A DNA stretch of 64,000 bases from Chitinophaga sp. CF418. GTDB lineage: Bacteria; Bacteroidota; Bacteroidia; Chitinophagales; Chitinophagaceae. Each line of letters opens with the position of its first letter. Within the stretch, counting starts at the first letter, position 1. Below the pieces are notes generated by a model. It saw only the letters and a program-made list of their open reading frames with translations, searched no databases and had not been told where the DNA came from. A program made the position numbers and the translations under genes. Location of the stretch: positions 434,001 to 498,000 of the forward strand of contig NZ_FRCN01000001.1 in the NCBI RefSeq assembly GCF_900142925.1. The letters run 5' to 3'. Shown here piece by piece: positions 7,445 through 16,878 of this stretch.

Positions 7445-10400
7445 TCAGAAAGTAACCCTTCCACCGAAGGAATAAACTTTATTCTGTGGATAGTTCACAA
7501 AATTGCCACCTCCGCTCCGCTCAGGATCAAGCCCCGGATAGCCAGTGAACGTAAGCAGATTATCTCCCGCGAAGTATACTCTGAGCGCCGTAATACCTGC
7601 TCTTTTTAATAATGCTGCTTTCACATTATATCCCAGCTGCACATTCTTCAAACGGAAGAAGGAAGCATCTTTCAGGAAGAAGTCAGAAGGAGATGAAGAG
7701 ATAGGGCCATAACCCTGCACATAGATATGTGGCAATGTGGCGCCTTTATTTTCAGGCGTCCATGCGTCTCTCCATTCAGTGGTCGGCGGTGTGGATTGCC
7801 TGAAAGGTTCCAGTCCCCAGCCAGTCACATAAAACTTCTGTCCTTGCACACCATAGAAGAATGCAGAGAGATCAAAATTCCGCCAGGCTGCATTGAGATT
7901 AAAAGAGTAGTTAAAATTAGGGAACGCACCATCTACATAAGTCCTGTCAGACGCGTTGATCTTCCCGTCGTTGTTCACATCCCTGTACTTCAGATCACCA
8001 GGTTTGGGAGTGTATTGTTGTTGCGGAGAATTTTTAATCTCATCATCCGACTGGAAAATACCTGTTACCTGGTACACGTAAAAAGTCTCCCAGGGCACTC
8101 CTTCTTCCCTGATAGCAGTTCCTGTTATCTCACGTGCGCCGAATTTCACCAGCTCGTTCTTATAGGTCTGGAAATTCACTCCCACGCCATACGAGAACTC
8201 TCCTATCCTGTTGTTGTAGTTAACACCAAACTCCCAGCCGACATTCTGCATGGTACCTCTGTTCACAGTAGGAGCGCTTAATCCCAGCCATCCCGGCACC
8301 TGCGCGGCCCGCAGGATGTTGAAGGTGCGTTTGTTATACCAGTCGGCCGTTATACTGAGCTTATTCTCAAGCACAGCAAAGTCTACTCCGACATCAAACA
8401 CCTGGGTAGTTTCCCAGCGGATGTTCTGGTCAACAAGGGCTGTACGTAAGACGCCCGGCGATAATACCGTGTTATCCATCGGATAATTATATCCTACTGT
8501 CAGGATGCTCTGATAAGGATAGTTACCTATATTCTGATTGCCCAATCTACCCCACGATGCACGCAGTTTCAGGTCGGTGAGCCATGATGATCCTTTCAGA
8601 AAAGGTTCCTGTCCTATGCGCCAGCCGGCAGAGAAAGAAGGGAACAATCCCCAGCGGGTATCTTTTTTGAAACGTGAAGAGCCATCATATCGCACGTTTG
8701 CTTCGAAGAGATATTTATCACGATAATCATAGTTCAGACGACCATAATAAGAACGCAATGACCACTCATAAGCCGTACCTCCGGTAGTTTGTCCGTCGGC
8801 GCCAGCGGCATTCAATTCAGACAGATCATTGTTGGGAAAGTCCCGCCTGTAACCATTCAGACTTTCCTGTTTAAAATATTCCTCCTGCGCTCCTCCCAAT
8901 ACTTTGAAAGTATGATCACCAAACTTTCTGTTGTAGGTCAGCTGTGTGTAGATGATAGGATAAATGTTGTTGTTGTCTGTAACGATCAGTCCTTTGGTAC
9001 CAACATCCAGGTTAGTGGCAAATTGGCCGGTAAACCAATCATATTGTGGAATCACCGGGCGGAAGTCTTTTACCTTATTAAAGTTGAAGTTAAACCCTCC
9101 TCTTGTTTCCCAGCTCAATCCTTCCAGCACTTTTACATTCAGAAAGAGATTGCTTTGCAGATAATAGGCGCGATCTGAAGCCTGCACATTTTCAGCAATA
9201 GCAACGGGATTCTTGTTGTGATATACATAAGGGTCTCCTCTGTAGGTGTAATGTCCGGTACCATCAGGCACTACAGGTCCATACATAGGCGCCTGTGATA
9301 AAGCAGCGAGGAACTGGTCCTGTGCACCCTGACGGGGGTATTTACGGTCATTATAATTGAAGTTCATGTTCACGCCGAATGTGACTCTTTTATTCACTTC
9401 GGAGGTCAGGTTGAACTGTAATGTGTATTTCTTATTCGCAAACCCCAGCATGGTACCCGGTTCATCTGTGAGGCCCATTCCCACCGTATAGTTCGTACCT
9501 GCCCTGCCACCGCTGACATTCAGGTAATGGTTCTGTACATAGGTTGTACGAAAGAGTACATCCAGCCAGTTCACATCCGGGTAGCGTGTTTTGTCCGTAG
9601 CATTACGGTACTGGTCAATGAAGCTGGCAGGATATGCGGCCGCCTGACCGGAATGCACCAGGGCTTTATTGTATAGCTCCATGTATTCTACGGAATTGGT
9701 GATCAGCTTCAGCATACGGGTAGGGGAAGTGATACCCATATTGTAGCTGTATTCCAAATGCAGGCCGTTTTTAGCGCCTTGTTTTGTTGTGACGAGTATA
9801 ACGCCATTAGCAGCACGGGTGCCGTAAATCGAAGCGGAAGCGGCATCTTTCAGCACCGTGACGGACTCAATATCATTTGGATTAAGCGCCGTAAGGTTAC
9901 CCGGTATACCATTTACGATCACCAGCGGATCATTACCGGCGCCACTGTAAGTGCCTTGTCCGCGAACGCGCAGGCTGACACCCTGGTTGCCCGGCTCTCC
10001 GGAGTTCTCTACCACCGTCAGACCAGGAAGCTTTCCCTGTAACATAGTGGCCGGATTTGTCACTACACGTTTGTTCAGTTCTGCTGAATTGACCGTTACA
10101 ACAGCGCCCGTCAGGTTTACTTTCTTCTGGGTGCCATATCCTACTACGATGACGTCATTGAGAGCAGTCGCGGTTTCTGCAAGGCTGACGTTTAATTCCT
10201 TCTGTCCGGCCACAGGAATACGCTCTTCCTTATAACCGATAAAGCTGAACTTCAGCGTTCCTGAGGCCGCGACATTGATCCTGAATTGGCCGGCGTTGTC
10301 GGTCTGTGTTCCGGTCTTCTCATTACCGGCAACGGTGACCGTTACTCCGGGCATTGGGTTTCCCCGACTGTCTTTTACAGTACCGGTGACGATTGAAGGA

Positions 10401-10471
10401 GGGCTTGACTGTCCCCAGAGCATAAGGGGGAGGATCAAGAGTAGAGTCAACAGGGTTTTGATTTTTTTCAT
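7445..10471 (-). CDS. SusC/RagA-family TonB-linked outer-membrane transporter (pair 1)
   Basis: 1,008 residues with a signal peptide (LPLMLWGQ). Next come a carboxypeptidase-regulatory-like domain (about 24-105: VTGTVKDSRGNPMPGVTVTV), a TonB-box/plug region starting near LNDVIVVGYGTQKK, the plug motif DPLVIVNGIPGN and ASIYGTRAANGVILVTTK, and a 22-strand barrel ending in GGRVTF. Length and architecture are standard for SusC. It imports oligosaccharides across the outer membrane using TonB/ExbBD energy. First gene of the pair; a palindrome one mismatch from TGCAAACGTTTGCA lies about 90 bp upstream. Confidence 0.95.
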   Translation of the reverse strand: MKKIKTLLTLLLILPLMLWGQSSPPSIVTGTVKDSRGNPMPGVTVTVAGNEKTGTQTDNAGQFRINVAASGTLKFSFIGYKEERIPVAGQKELNVSLAETATALNDVIVVGYGTQKKVNLTGAVVTVNSAELNKRVVTNPATMLQGKLPGLTVVENSGEPGNQGVSLRVRGQGTYSGAGNDPLVIVNGIPGNLTALNPNDIESVTVLKDAASASIYGTRAANGVILVTTKQGAKNGLHLEYSYNMGITSPTRMLKLITNSVEYMELYNKALVHSGQAAAYPASFIDQYRNATDKTRYPDVNWLDVLFRTTYVQNHYLNVSGGRAGTNYTVGMGLTDEPGTMLGFANKKYTLQFNLTSEVNKRVTFGVNMNFNYNDRKYPRQGAQDQFLAALSQAPMYGPVVPDGTGHYTYRGDPYVYHNKNPVAIAENVQASDRAYYLQSNLFLNVKVLEGLSWETRGGFNFNFNKVKDFRPVIPQYDWFTGQFATNLDVGTKGLIVTDNNNIYPIIYTQLTYNRKFGDHTFKVLGGAQEEYFKQESLNGYRRDFPNNDLSELNAAGADGQTTGGTAYEWSLRSYYGRLNYDYRDKYLFEANVRYDGSSRFKKDTRWGLFPSFSAGWRIGQEPFLKGSSWLTDLKLRASWGRLGNQNIGNYPYQSILTVGYNYPMDNTVLSPGVLRTALVDQNIRWETTQVFDVGVDFAVLENKLSITADWYNKRTFNILRAAQVPGWLGLSAPTVNRGTMQNVGWEFGVNYNNRIGEFSYGVGVNFQTYKNELVKFGAREITGTAIREEGVPWETFYVYQVTGIFQSDDEIKNSPQQQYTPKPGDLKYRDVNNDGKINASDRTYVDGAFPNFNYSFNLNAAWRNFDLSAFFYGVQGQKFYVTGWGLEPFRQSTPPTTEWRDAWTPENKGATLPHIYVQGYGPISSSPSDFFLKDASFFRLKNVQLGYNVKAALLKRAGITALRVYFAGDNLLTFTGYPGLDPERSGGGNFVNYPQNKVYSFGGRVTF

Positions 10472-10786
10472 AGCGTGAATTTTTCAGATGAGGGTTTCTG
10501 GCTACAGTAGTGGAAATGAGGGCTTTTGTGGAATTTAGCTGTACTGAAATTAAGTATTATGCAAACGTTTTCATAAGTCAATGCACAAAACAGGAATATC
10601 ATATCATAAATTGTTAAAAAACAATCACAGACATGAAAAGAGGCAATGCTGAGTGTAATTGAAAAATGCACCAGATGCGTTCGCAACGGAGACTGATTAG
10701 GGAACACGCTTGGTATTACGGAGGGAACAGAAGCGATATGGTGTGAAGTAATGCAGCGAGGGGCCAGATATCCTCCTATGATTGAT
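10472..10786. other. Upstream region of SusC pair 1
   Basis: About 315 bp without a gene. It holds the LacI-type site at 10560-10573 and presumably the SusC promoter; no clean TAnnTTTG element was found. The rest shows nothing notable. Confidence 0.4.
10560..10573. promoter_or_regulatory. LacI-type operator candidate upstream of SusC pair 1
   Basis: TGCAAACGTTTTCA differs at one base from the palindrome TGCAAACGTTTGCA found upstream of kduI/uxaA and exuT in this window. It lies 89 bp before the SusC start codon. CG-centred palindromes of this kind are typical of LacI-family regulators. Confidence 0.5.
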
Positions 10787-11260
10787 TTATGCTAATTTTT
10801 CCACGAAGTACTCAAGCGTGTTGAATGGTCCATAAGATTCCCATTTCCCACTCCGGATAAACTCTTCTACTAAGGAGATAAACTCACCGCGTTTATTCCA
10901 TTTGTATCTATTATTACGGTTCAGGATAATAAAGTTGAACTCAGCCAAAGGCTCATTCAGATCTGACGTCAACATTCCAAACGCCAGAATATCTTCGGGA
11001 ACGCTGATCAACTTTCCATCAACAGCACATATGTAGTTAGCTGCCACTCTTACTTTATCACCCCGTTCAATATGATAAAGCAGGCTTTCCTTCAGAGGAT
11101 GCTTATTCAAACAGCTGATGTGCAAACCGGCATCACCGAATACAAACAGCGGGTCTTTAGTATTACTTGTCAACGGCGGCGTCAGCATAAACTCCTTGCT
11201 ACTATCCAATATTTGCCCGCATAGTGGACATTGACTTAATCCTTCAAATACGATTGCCAT
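10787..11260 (-). CDS. Hypothetical protein with N-terminal CxxC zinc-binding-like motif
   Basis: 157 residues, no signal peptide. An N-terminal CPLCG (about 11-15) and a later HISC could bind a metal. The rest is mixed alpha/beta (YICAVDGKLISVPEDILAFG) with no family I recognise. It may be an immunity-type or orphan cytosolic protein. It is separated from the secreted gene upstream by a hairpin at 11275-11304, so it may have its own promoter. Function unknown. Confidence 0.6.
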   Translation of the reverse strand: MAIVFEGLSQCPLCGQILDSSKEFMLTPPLTSNTKDPLFVFGDAGLHISCLNKHPLKESLLYHIERGDKVRVAANYICAVDGKLISVPEDILAFGMLTSDLNEPLAEFNFIILNRNNRYKWNKRGEFISLVEEFIRSGKWESYGPFNTLEYFVEKLA

Positions 11261-11274
11261 TTGGAAATTGTATT

Positions 11275-11304
11275 AAAGGCTTCAGAGAAATTCCGAAGCC
11301 TTTT
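11275..11304 (-). terminator. Hairpin terminator
   Basis: Stem 11275-11283 with 11295-11303, loop of 11 nt, lying 8 bp past the stop of the secreted gene 11312-11755. T-tracts are short on both strands. Confidence 0.55.
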
Positions 11305-11311
11305 AGTATTG

Positions 11312-11755
11312 TCAATTAAAATAGATATCAATGTAATCCACAACATTATTCCCTTCACAATTCTCCATCTCCTGCAGCCTCCAGTATTTTCTCGCGCCTT
11401 TGGCAAGGAAATGATAGGTACCAGTCCTTTCACACACATTCCCTGCGTTAATACTTTCGTACAGGCTTTTGATAGTTCCCGTGAATATCAGCTCACTGGC
11501 AGAAGTGACCTTCAGGGTTCCATCAATCGTTACAAAGCTCTTACTTGCTGCATCCCGCTGCTCCCCTTTGATAGTATAAGTACTCTTTTTCTTTTTGCGG
11601 ATCTGTACTTTACCGGGCTTGTCCCAGCTGATCCATTGGAGGGTGAAATTGTGAGCGCCTTCGCGGAGGGCAGGGGCAACTTTTTTCTGGGCATAGGTGC
11701 TGTGAGTAGCGGTCAGGATAAAAACCACCAACAGCCAGGCGGATATTTTTTTCAT
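11312..11755 (-). CDS. Small secreted protein, function unknown
   Basis: 147 residues from the ATG at 11755; a TTG two codons upstream is ignored. Signal peptide MKKISAWLLVVFILTATHS, then a compact beta-rich domain (FTLQWISWDKPGKVQIRKKKK, DGTLKVTSASELIFTGTIKS) with two cysteines (CERT, ENCEG) that could form a disulfide in the periplasm. No family recognised. It stands alone, with a hairpin downstream. Confidence 0.65.
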   Translation of the reverse strand: MKKISAWLLVVFILTATHSTYAQKKVAPALREGAHNFTLQWISWDKPGKVQIRKKKKSTYTIKGEQRDAASKSFVTIDGTLKVTSASELIFTGTIKSLYESINAGNVCERTGTYHFLAKGARKYWRLQEMENCEGNNVVDYIDIYFN

Positions 11756-12008
11756 GTTCAAATGAGTGATTTACGCGCTTAAATTTATACAAATTAATGG
11801 GAGTTCTATATATCAGTGTTCTGTCGGGGTTATTATTGTGCCTTTATTATCTGTCGTCATTTTAAAACCATAACCGGCCTGCTGGACTCTTTTTTTCATA
11901 TTGCCAAGCCCATTACCACTTGCTATCTGATTGATATGGGAGGGTGGGGCAATACCTCCCTACAGTGGTTCAGATTTAATTACTATCTTACTTCAAACAC
12001 CAATCCCT

Positions 12009-12668
12009 ATGCACAAACTCTTTCTTATCCTCATTACCATGCTCTCCCTTGACACCTATGCTCAAATCGAAGAGACGCCAATCAATGCTCCTAAAAGACC
12101 ACCGACTACCGCCATCGGCACACAAACCTGGACAACTTCTAACCTCGATGTTGAACATTTCCGCAACGGTGATGCCATCCCTGAAGTGACCAGCAATGAG
12201 CAATGGCAAAAGGCATGGAATGACGGTACACCGGCCTGGTGTTACTATGAATACGACAAAGCTAATGGCATTAAATACGGTAAATTATATAACTGGTATG
12301 CTATTACTGATGCGAGAGGACTGGCTCCCAAAGGCTGGCACATTCCCCGTATCACGGAGTGGGATACGTTGATTAACTATCTCGGCAAAGACCAGGTATT
12401 TGACAAAGTAGTAGACAAAACCGGCTGGATGACAGGCTTATCCAAAACATCCAATGCAAGTGAGTTAAGCATCCTTGCAGGAGGCATGAGAAGCATGACC
12501 GGTTTCGCAGGGATAGATACTGAAACCCATTTCTGGGCCTTCCCAAAAGATGTGAAAAATTATTCTAATGCACTTATCATCATGATCAGCATCAATTCAG
12601 CGCCGGGGATTGATAAGGCATATGGCATGGAGAAGGATGGCATGTATGTGCGCTGTGTGAAAGACTGA
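12009..12668 (+). CDS. Secreted FISUMP-domain protein
   Basis: 219 residues from the ATG at 12009, chosen because it starts a signal peptide (MHKLFLILITMLSLDTYAQ). The open frame extends 26 codons further upstream without one. The body is the Fibrobacter succinogenes major paralogous (FISUMP) domain: IGTQTWTTSNLDVEHFRNGD, then YGKLYNWYAITDARGLAPKGW and HIPRITEWDTL, ending RCVKD. These domains occur in secreted or lipoproteins of Bacteroidota and Fibrobacter, often in many paralogues; the role is unknown and surface binding is suspected. It is monocistronic and followed by the repeat-rich gap. Confidence 0.8.
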   Translation: MHKLFLILITMLSLDTYAQIEETPINAPKRPPTTAIGTQTWTTSNLDVEHFRNGDAIPEVTSNEQWQKAWNDGTPAWCYYEYDKANGIKYGKLYNWYAITDARGLAPKGWHIPRITEWDTLINYLGKDQVFDKVVDKTGWMTGLSKTSNASELSILAGGMRSMTGFAGIDTETHFWAFPKDVKNYSNALIIMISINSAPGIDKAYGMEKDGMYVRCVKD

Positions 12669-12716
12669 ACACTCCGGTTCGACCATGCTACAAATAAGGA
12701 TACAATCAGGTATTAA

Positions 12717-12800
12717 CTTCGTTTCTCCTATGTCCATCTTACGTTCATCCTAGGTTCAAAGACGTAAGATGAACGTAAGATGGACATAGGAGAAACGAAG
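12717..12800. repeat. Perfect 33-bp inverted repeat (long hairpin)
   Basis: Arms 12717-12749 and 12768-12800 are exact reverse complements, with an 18-nt loop. A smaller repeat is nested: ACGTAAGATG occurs twice in the right arm and loop region. No T-tract follows, so it is not an ordinary terminator, though it sits 48 bp past the FISUMP gene. It could be a REP/MITE-like palindrome or a structured RNA element. Confidence 0.8.
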
Positions 12801-12845
12801 CTTGATCCTTGTCTTATGCTTATTAAAAGCTTACATCAAAAAGGC

Positions 12846-13020
12846 TCCAATTCGCTTATGATGGCCTTGAGATCCGGTAGAGACTATAGCCTATAGGCGC
12901 TCTACTATAGCATTATAGGCACTGTTCTATAGCCAACGCTATACAAAAGCTATTGTAATGCAGGACTAGAGAGCCTATAGATAGGAAGTCGAAGCGAATC
13001 TCAAGCGAAGTCGGACCGGA
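12846..13020. repeat. CTATAG-rich imperfect palindromic region
   Basis: CTATAG occurs five times between 12884 and 12980 (12884, 12891, 12905, 12927, 12975). Outer segments are also inverted: TTCGCTT at 12851-12857 and AAGCGAA at 12992-12998, and GACTATAG..GCGCTCT opposite AGAGAGCCTATAG. The whole can fold as a large imperfect stem-loop. No open reading frame fits. Nature unknown. Confidence 0.5.
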
Positions 13021-13305
13021 TCCAGACTGGGTTTAAAACGGGAGCACCTACCTCCCCAGCGGGTAATTTGACCCTTACAGGCGCAAAATATCTAATATAT
13101 CCACTTTGCAGAACAAAGCAAATATGCTCTTATGACGCGATTTTGACGGCTCGTGATCGATTTTCGCCGTCTCGTGTACTTTTTTTTTAACCGCTTTTAT
13201 ATCATCCCTAACATTGTACTGTGAATCACAAAAGTGCAGTGACCGGGTGAAGAAGCGTCCCTTTCCCGGAGTAACGAACGGCAACAAGTTCTTTGACATA
13301 AAAAA

Positions 13306-13326
13306 GACCGCCTCAATGAGACGGCC
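13306..13326 (-). terminator. Terminator of the small membrane protein gene
   Basis: Stem 13306-13314 with 13318-13326, including G-U pairs, followed on the minus strand by a run of at least five T (13301-13305). It lies about 25 bp past the stop at 13352. Confidence 0.75.
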
Positions 13327-13351
13327 TTTCTAAAAATTTCATGAAAGCGTG

Positions 13352-13672
13352 TTACTTCTTCTCGAGCTGATATTTGGGTATCACCAGGAAGTGTACGATC
13401 GTGTGGGCTGCCAAAGACAGCACGACCACGATACCGGGAATCAGCAATTGTTTACCCGGCGTATCAAATACATCCAGTATGCCTGATTCATTCTTACCGG
13501 CATACAACACAGCCAGTAAAAACGCCAGTCCGCCTGCGATCCATAAGGTAAGATGAGAATAAAAGTATCTCAGCTTCCGGTACCCGCTCTTTCCAAACGA
13601 GGTGAACAGCAGAAAAACGTGGGCAATGAAAAATACCAGTGCCAGGGCAAAGAGGGAGTTAAAAGCAGTCAT
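13352..13672 (-). CDS. Small integral membrane protein, function unknown
   Basis: 106 residues with three hydrophobic segments (about 5-25, 41-63, 76-98) and a basic C-terminus (PKYQLEKK). A charged FGKSGYRKLRYFYSHL loop joins the first two. No domain recognised. It is preceded on the same strand, about 100 bp away, by the dihaem cytochrome gene, and is closed by a terminator, so it could be the second gene of a two-gene transcript. Confidence 0.65.
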   Translation of the reverse strand: MTAFNSLFALALVFFIAHVFLLFTSFGKSGYRKLRYFYSHLTLWIAGGLAFLLAVLYAGKNESGILDVFDTPGKQLLIPGIVVVLSLAAHTIVHFLVIPKYQLEKK

Positions 13673-13774
13673 AAGTGTCTTTTGAAGTTGTGAGGTTTTG
13701 TAATAGTTAATACGACAACAGGTAGATGTATCTATATAAAGATATCATATTTAACTATTCCCTCCAAACACTGA

Positions 13775-14239
13775 TTAATGCTGCTGAGGCGCCTCCTGCG
13801 TTACCGGTGGTGTTGGTGGTGCCGGTGGTGCTAGTGATGCGGGCGGTTTAGACGCCGGTTCCTTCTGCCCGTTGTGACAGGTATAACAGGTTATTGTCAT
13901 CATCGGCGCGCCCTGTTCATCCTTACCGGATTTGAAATATTTCTTATTGATGCGCATTGTCATTTTCAGCATCTCCCGGGCTGTTTCTTTTTCTTCCTTA
14001 TCGTCACTGGCAAAATCCAGCTTCTTCGGATTGTCTGTCTGTCTGACATGGCAAAAGTCGCATTTTACACCCAGTGCCTTGTTATAACTGCGCATCTCTT
14101 TCTCCAGGTCTTCATGGCTGATGTTTTTAGGCAATACTTTCAGATTCTTTGCTCTTTCTTCCTGGGGTAGTGATAGTGAACATAACGTCGCTGCCAGCAA
14201 CAGGGACAGCGGTACAAGATAAGACCGTTTTAAATGCAT
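13775..14239 (-). CDS. Periplasmic dihaem c-type cytochrome
   Basis: 154 residues with a signal peptide (about 1-25). Two haem-c motifs are visible: CDFCH (60-64) and CYTCH (118-122). The spacing and the NKALGVKCDFCH context match the family related to the photosynthetic reaction-centre cytochrome subunit, common in non-phototrophic Bacteroidota and Acidobacteria. A low-complexity Pro/Ala tail (about 127-150) follows. Likely role: electron transfer in the periplasm; no partner oxidoreductase lies nearby. Confidence 0.85.
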   Translation of the reverse strand: MHLKRSYLVPLSLLLAATLCSLSLPQEERAKNLKVLPKNISHEDLEKEMRSYNKALGVKCDFCHVRQTDNPKKLDFASDDKEEKETAREMLKMTMRINKKYFKSGKDEQGAPMMTITCYTCHNGQKEPASKPPASLAPPAPPTPPVTQEAPQQH

Positions 14240-14313
14240 AACTGTTATAATATTAAGCTTCCTTAAATTCAGGCTAGGAACTTACAAAAAAGTATTTACA
14301 CTCTTGCAATTTA

Positions 14314-15330
14314 TTATATGACTCCCAGGATTCTATGTTTAAGCGCCGAAAAACGGTATCCGAATGTGATGGAGAAATCACTGTTCTGCAGGTGAAGATG
14401 GGCCGCCGGCAGGTGATTACGGGTATAGTCATGGCTGGCGCTGAGATAGCTAAAAAAATGCTCGCCATTATATCCGCAGTTCACACGTCCCAGTGCACTG
14501 TATACCAGCGTGATCTGCTTCGGATTAAAACGGCTGTCGTACAGCGGATATTGACCGCCAGCGCCGAGCAGTAAGGTCGGACTGATACTCCAGTGCCCGT
14601 CATCCATCACCAGGTTGTAGGAATAACCTACATAACCGATCGCGGAAACCCAGGTAGGTTGTGGCTTTACGAGCTCATACACCATAGAGTCCTTATACTC
14701 GTCGCCTATCAGGTTTGCATGTGAGAAGCTGAATTGCTGGTATTCAGGGCTGATCATAAACATCCAACTACCGGCGGAGCGCTGCTGTAATTTGCTGTAA
14801 TAATTTGCAGCAGTATAGGAAAAGTGTTTAGGGTTAGCAAAGAGATAAAGGTTTAATGCATATTTCCGGTAGCGGATATCTTCAAATGTAACAGGCGGCT
14901 CATTGCGACGACGGCGAACTTCAAACAGCATCCCGTTCACATGCTGATAACCGGCTTCTATTCCAAACCGGCTACCGAACTGCGACAATTCCAGGTTACG
15001 GCTACGCAGGCCTGTTTTCCGGTCGGCCAGACTGGTATAAGGCAGTGTGAATTCGTAAAAGAGTGAAAGGTATTTGTAGTTGACGTTTATCCCGGTATAG
15101 CCGCTGTTATTGGCCAGCAGGTGCAGAAAATCACGGGGCGTCTTCTTGGTCTGGAAAATGAAGCTGCTGCCGGCATAACCACCGTACAGCTGTATATTAT
15201 TATCTTTCTGAAAAGGCTTTACCCATGCAGTATCATTTGCATGCTGAGCGTACAAACAGCCTGCTCCCGAAAATAGAAAAAGAAGGAACAGGCTGATGTG
15301 CAGTTGTAGGTTTAAAAAAAAATACTTCAT
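14314..15330 (-). CDS. Outer-membrane barrel-like protein (DUF4421-type)
   Basis: 338 residues. A signal peptide (FLFSGAGCLYAQ) is followed by repeated amphipathic strands with aromatic girdles (NIQLYGGYAGSSFIFQ, GYTGINVNYKYLSLFYEF) and a C-terminal strand SITFGYRF. The pattern resembles DUF4421 family barrels of Bacteroidota, which is my best guess without a search. Its start codon lies 1 bp from the stop of the GH29 fucosidase, so translation is probably coupled and it belongs to the SusC/SusD pair 2 locus. Confidence 0.65.
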   Translation of the reverse strand: MKYFFLNLQLHISLFLLFLFSGAGCLYAQHANDTAWVKPFQKDNNIQLYGGYAGSSFIFQTKKTPRDFLHLLANNSGYTGINVNYKYLSLFYEFTLPYTSLADRKTGLRSRNLELSQFGSRFGIEAGYQHVNGMLFEVRRRRNEPPVTFEDIRYRKYALNLYLFANPKHFSYTAANYYSKLQQRSAGSWMFMISPEYQQFSFSHANLIGDEYKDSMVYELVKPQPTWVSAIGYVGYSYNLVMDDGHWSISPTLLLGAGGQYPLYDSRFNPKQITLVYSALGRVNCGYNGEHFFSYLSASHDYTRNHLPAAHLHLQNSDFSITFGYRFSALKHRILGVI

Positions 15331-15331
15331 C

Positions 15332-16687
15332 TCATCTCAAAGTCAACTCTATCACAGGTATTTCTACCAAAGGCTTTTTTACAGGCAGTGAAAGCACAAG
15401 ATCCTTACTTCCCTGATTTTCCGTTCCAAGATACTTTATTTCTGAATTATCATGCAGGAATTGGACATATTTAACTTTTTGATCAAATCCTGGCAGTACC
15501 AGTTTACCGAATGGATATACCAGTACGTGTACATACAATTTCCTGGTTACAGGGTTGTAAGTCAGCATAGTGCCGGGAGGCGCCTTGAACTCGTCCGGAG
15601 CCTGTGTACAGCCATATATGGACTTACTGTTCAGCTGCATCCACTCCCCCATCGCACTTAATGCATCCTTTGCACGGTAATCGAACAAACCACGGGCAGT
15701 AGGCCCCACATTCAGCAAAAGGTTACCGCCCTTGCTTACAGACCCGATAAGAAGCTGTAATAGCTGATCGGGGCTTTTCCAGCTATCTTCATCCCGGTGA
15801 TAACCCCAGGAGCCGGAAAAGGTCTGGCAGGTCTCCCAGGGCACCTTTTTGCCATTTACTGTGGGCCAGTCTGATACCACCACCTGCTCCGGCGTTACGA
15901 AGTCAAATCCGTCTTCATAATCGTCCAGATCTAAACGGTTATCCACAATAATGCCCGGCTGGAGTTTATGCATCATCTTCATCAGTTCCTCAGCGCCCCA
16001 GTCATCATGGCCTTTCCCATTCTTGCCAGGATAGGAAAAGTCAAGCCACATAATATCGATCTTGCCGTAGTTGGTCAGCAGTTCTCTCACCTGGTTATGC
16101 AGATATTCACGGTATTTGCTCATATCCTTGCCCTGGTTCAACCGCGCATATGCAGTATCGCTGTCATTGGGCGGCTGTTGCGGATGATGTTTATCCACCG
16201 TAAAATCAGGATGGTGCCAGTCCAGCAGGGAATAGTAGAAACCTACCTTCAGCCCCTCAGCGCGGAAAGCTTCTACCCATTCCTTGATAAGGTCCCGCTT
16301 CGCGGGTGTATTAGTAGCTTTATAATCAGTGAATTTCGAATCGAACATGCAGAAACCCTCGTGATGCTTGGTAGTGATCACAGCATACTTCATACCGGCC
16401 GCCTTCGCAGCTTTCGCCCATTCCTTCGGATTATAGAGGTCAGGGTTGAACTGTTCAAAATATTTCTGATAATCCTCATTTGTCAGTTTCTCATATTTCT
16501 TCACCCATTCATGGCGGGCCGGCAAGGCGTATAAGCCCCAGTGAATGAACATACCAAAGCGGTCATTCGTCCACCAGGCAAGCCTTTTCTCCTTGTCTCC
16601 CGGCTTTTCATAGCCAATTCGTTTCTGTGAAAATGCAAAAGAGGAACAGCATAAGATTGCTATCAGCAATAGGTAACGTTTTCTCAT
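15332..16687 (-). CDS. Alpha-L-fucosidase, GH29
   Basis: 451 residues with a signal peptide (MRKRYLLLIAILCCSSFAFS). GH29 signatures: WWTNDRFGMFIHWGLYALPA (39-58), KHHEGFCMFDS (107-117), and the nucleophile block IDIMWLDFS with Asp216. Retaining enzymes of this family release terminal alpha-L-fucose from glycans. Length fits a catalytic domain plus a C-terminal beta-sandwich. It lies 191 bp downstream of SusD pair 2, suggesting that pair 2 handles a fucosylated glycan. Export to the periplasm or surface is expected. Confidence 0.93.
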   Translation of the reverse strand: MRKRYLLLIAILCCSSFAFSQKRIGYEKPGDKEKRLAWWTNDRFGMFIHWGLYALPARHEWVKKYEKLTNEDYQKYFEQFNPDLYNPKEWAKAAKAAGMKYAVITTKHHEGFCMFDSKFTDYKATNTPAKRDLIKEWVEAFRAEGLKVGFYYSLLDWHHPDFTVDKHHPQQPPNDSDTAYARLNQGKDMSKYREYLHNQVRELLTNYGKIDIMWLDFSYPGKNGKGHDDWGAEELMKMMHKLQPGIIVDNRLDLDDYEDGFDFVTPEQVVVSDWPTVNGKKVPWETCQTFSGSWGYHRDEDSWKSPDQLLQLLIGSVSKGGNLLLNVGPTARGLFDYRAKDALSAMGEWMQLNSKSIYGCTQAPDEFKAPPGTMLTYNPVTRKLYVHVLVYPFGKLVLPGFDQKVKYVQFLHDNSEIKYLGTENQGSKDLVLSLPVKKPLVEIPVIELTLR

Positions 16688-16826
16688 AACGGAATCAAAA
16701 AGTGGCTTTTAAGGAAAGTGATCCTGTAACATATGTCCGGACCTTAAAACAAGATCCGGAATTCCTAAAATAACAAACTATTCCTGAATACCCAATACAA
16801 AATAAAGTAACCTGTAAAAAGAACGA

Positions 16827-16854
16827 AGCCGGAACCTGCATAACAGGCCCGGCT
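16827..16854 (-). terminator. Terminator after SusD pair 2
   Basis: Inverted repeat AGCCGG..ACCTG / CAGG..CCGGCT around a 5-nt loop, 25 bp past the SusD stop. The minus strand continues into a T-rich stretch (TTCTTTTT). It may only partly separate the fucosidase gene from the pair. Confidence 0.65.
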
Positions 16855-16878
16855 CCCTTGCTTTAAAGTGCCCCTATC

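Noticed and set aside
13075..13299. 74-codon minus-strand open frame
   Set aside because: No family, no promoter or coupling, and it lies between the CTATAG-rich region and a terminator; likely chance.
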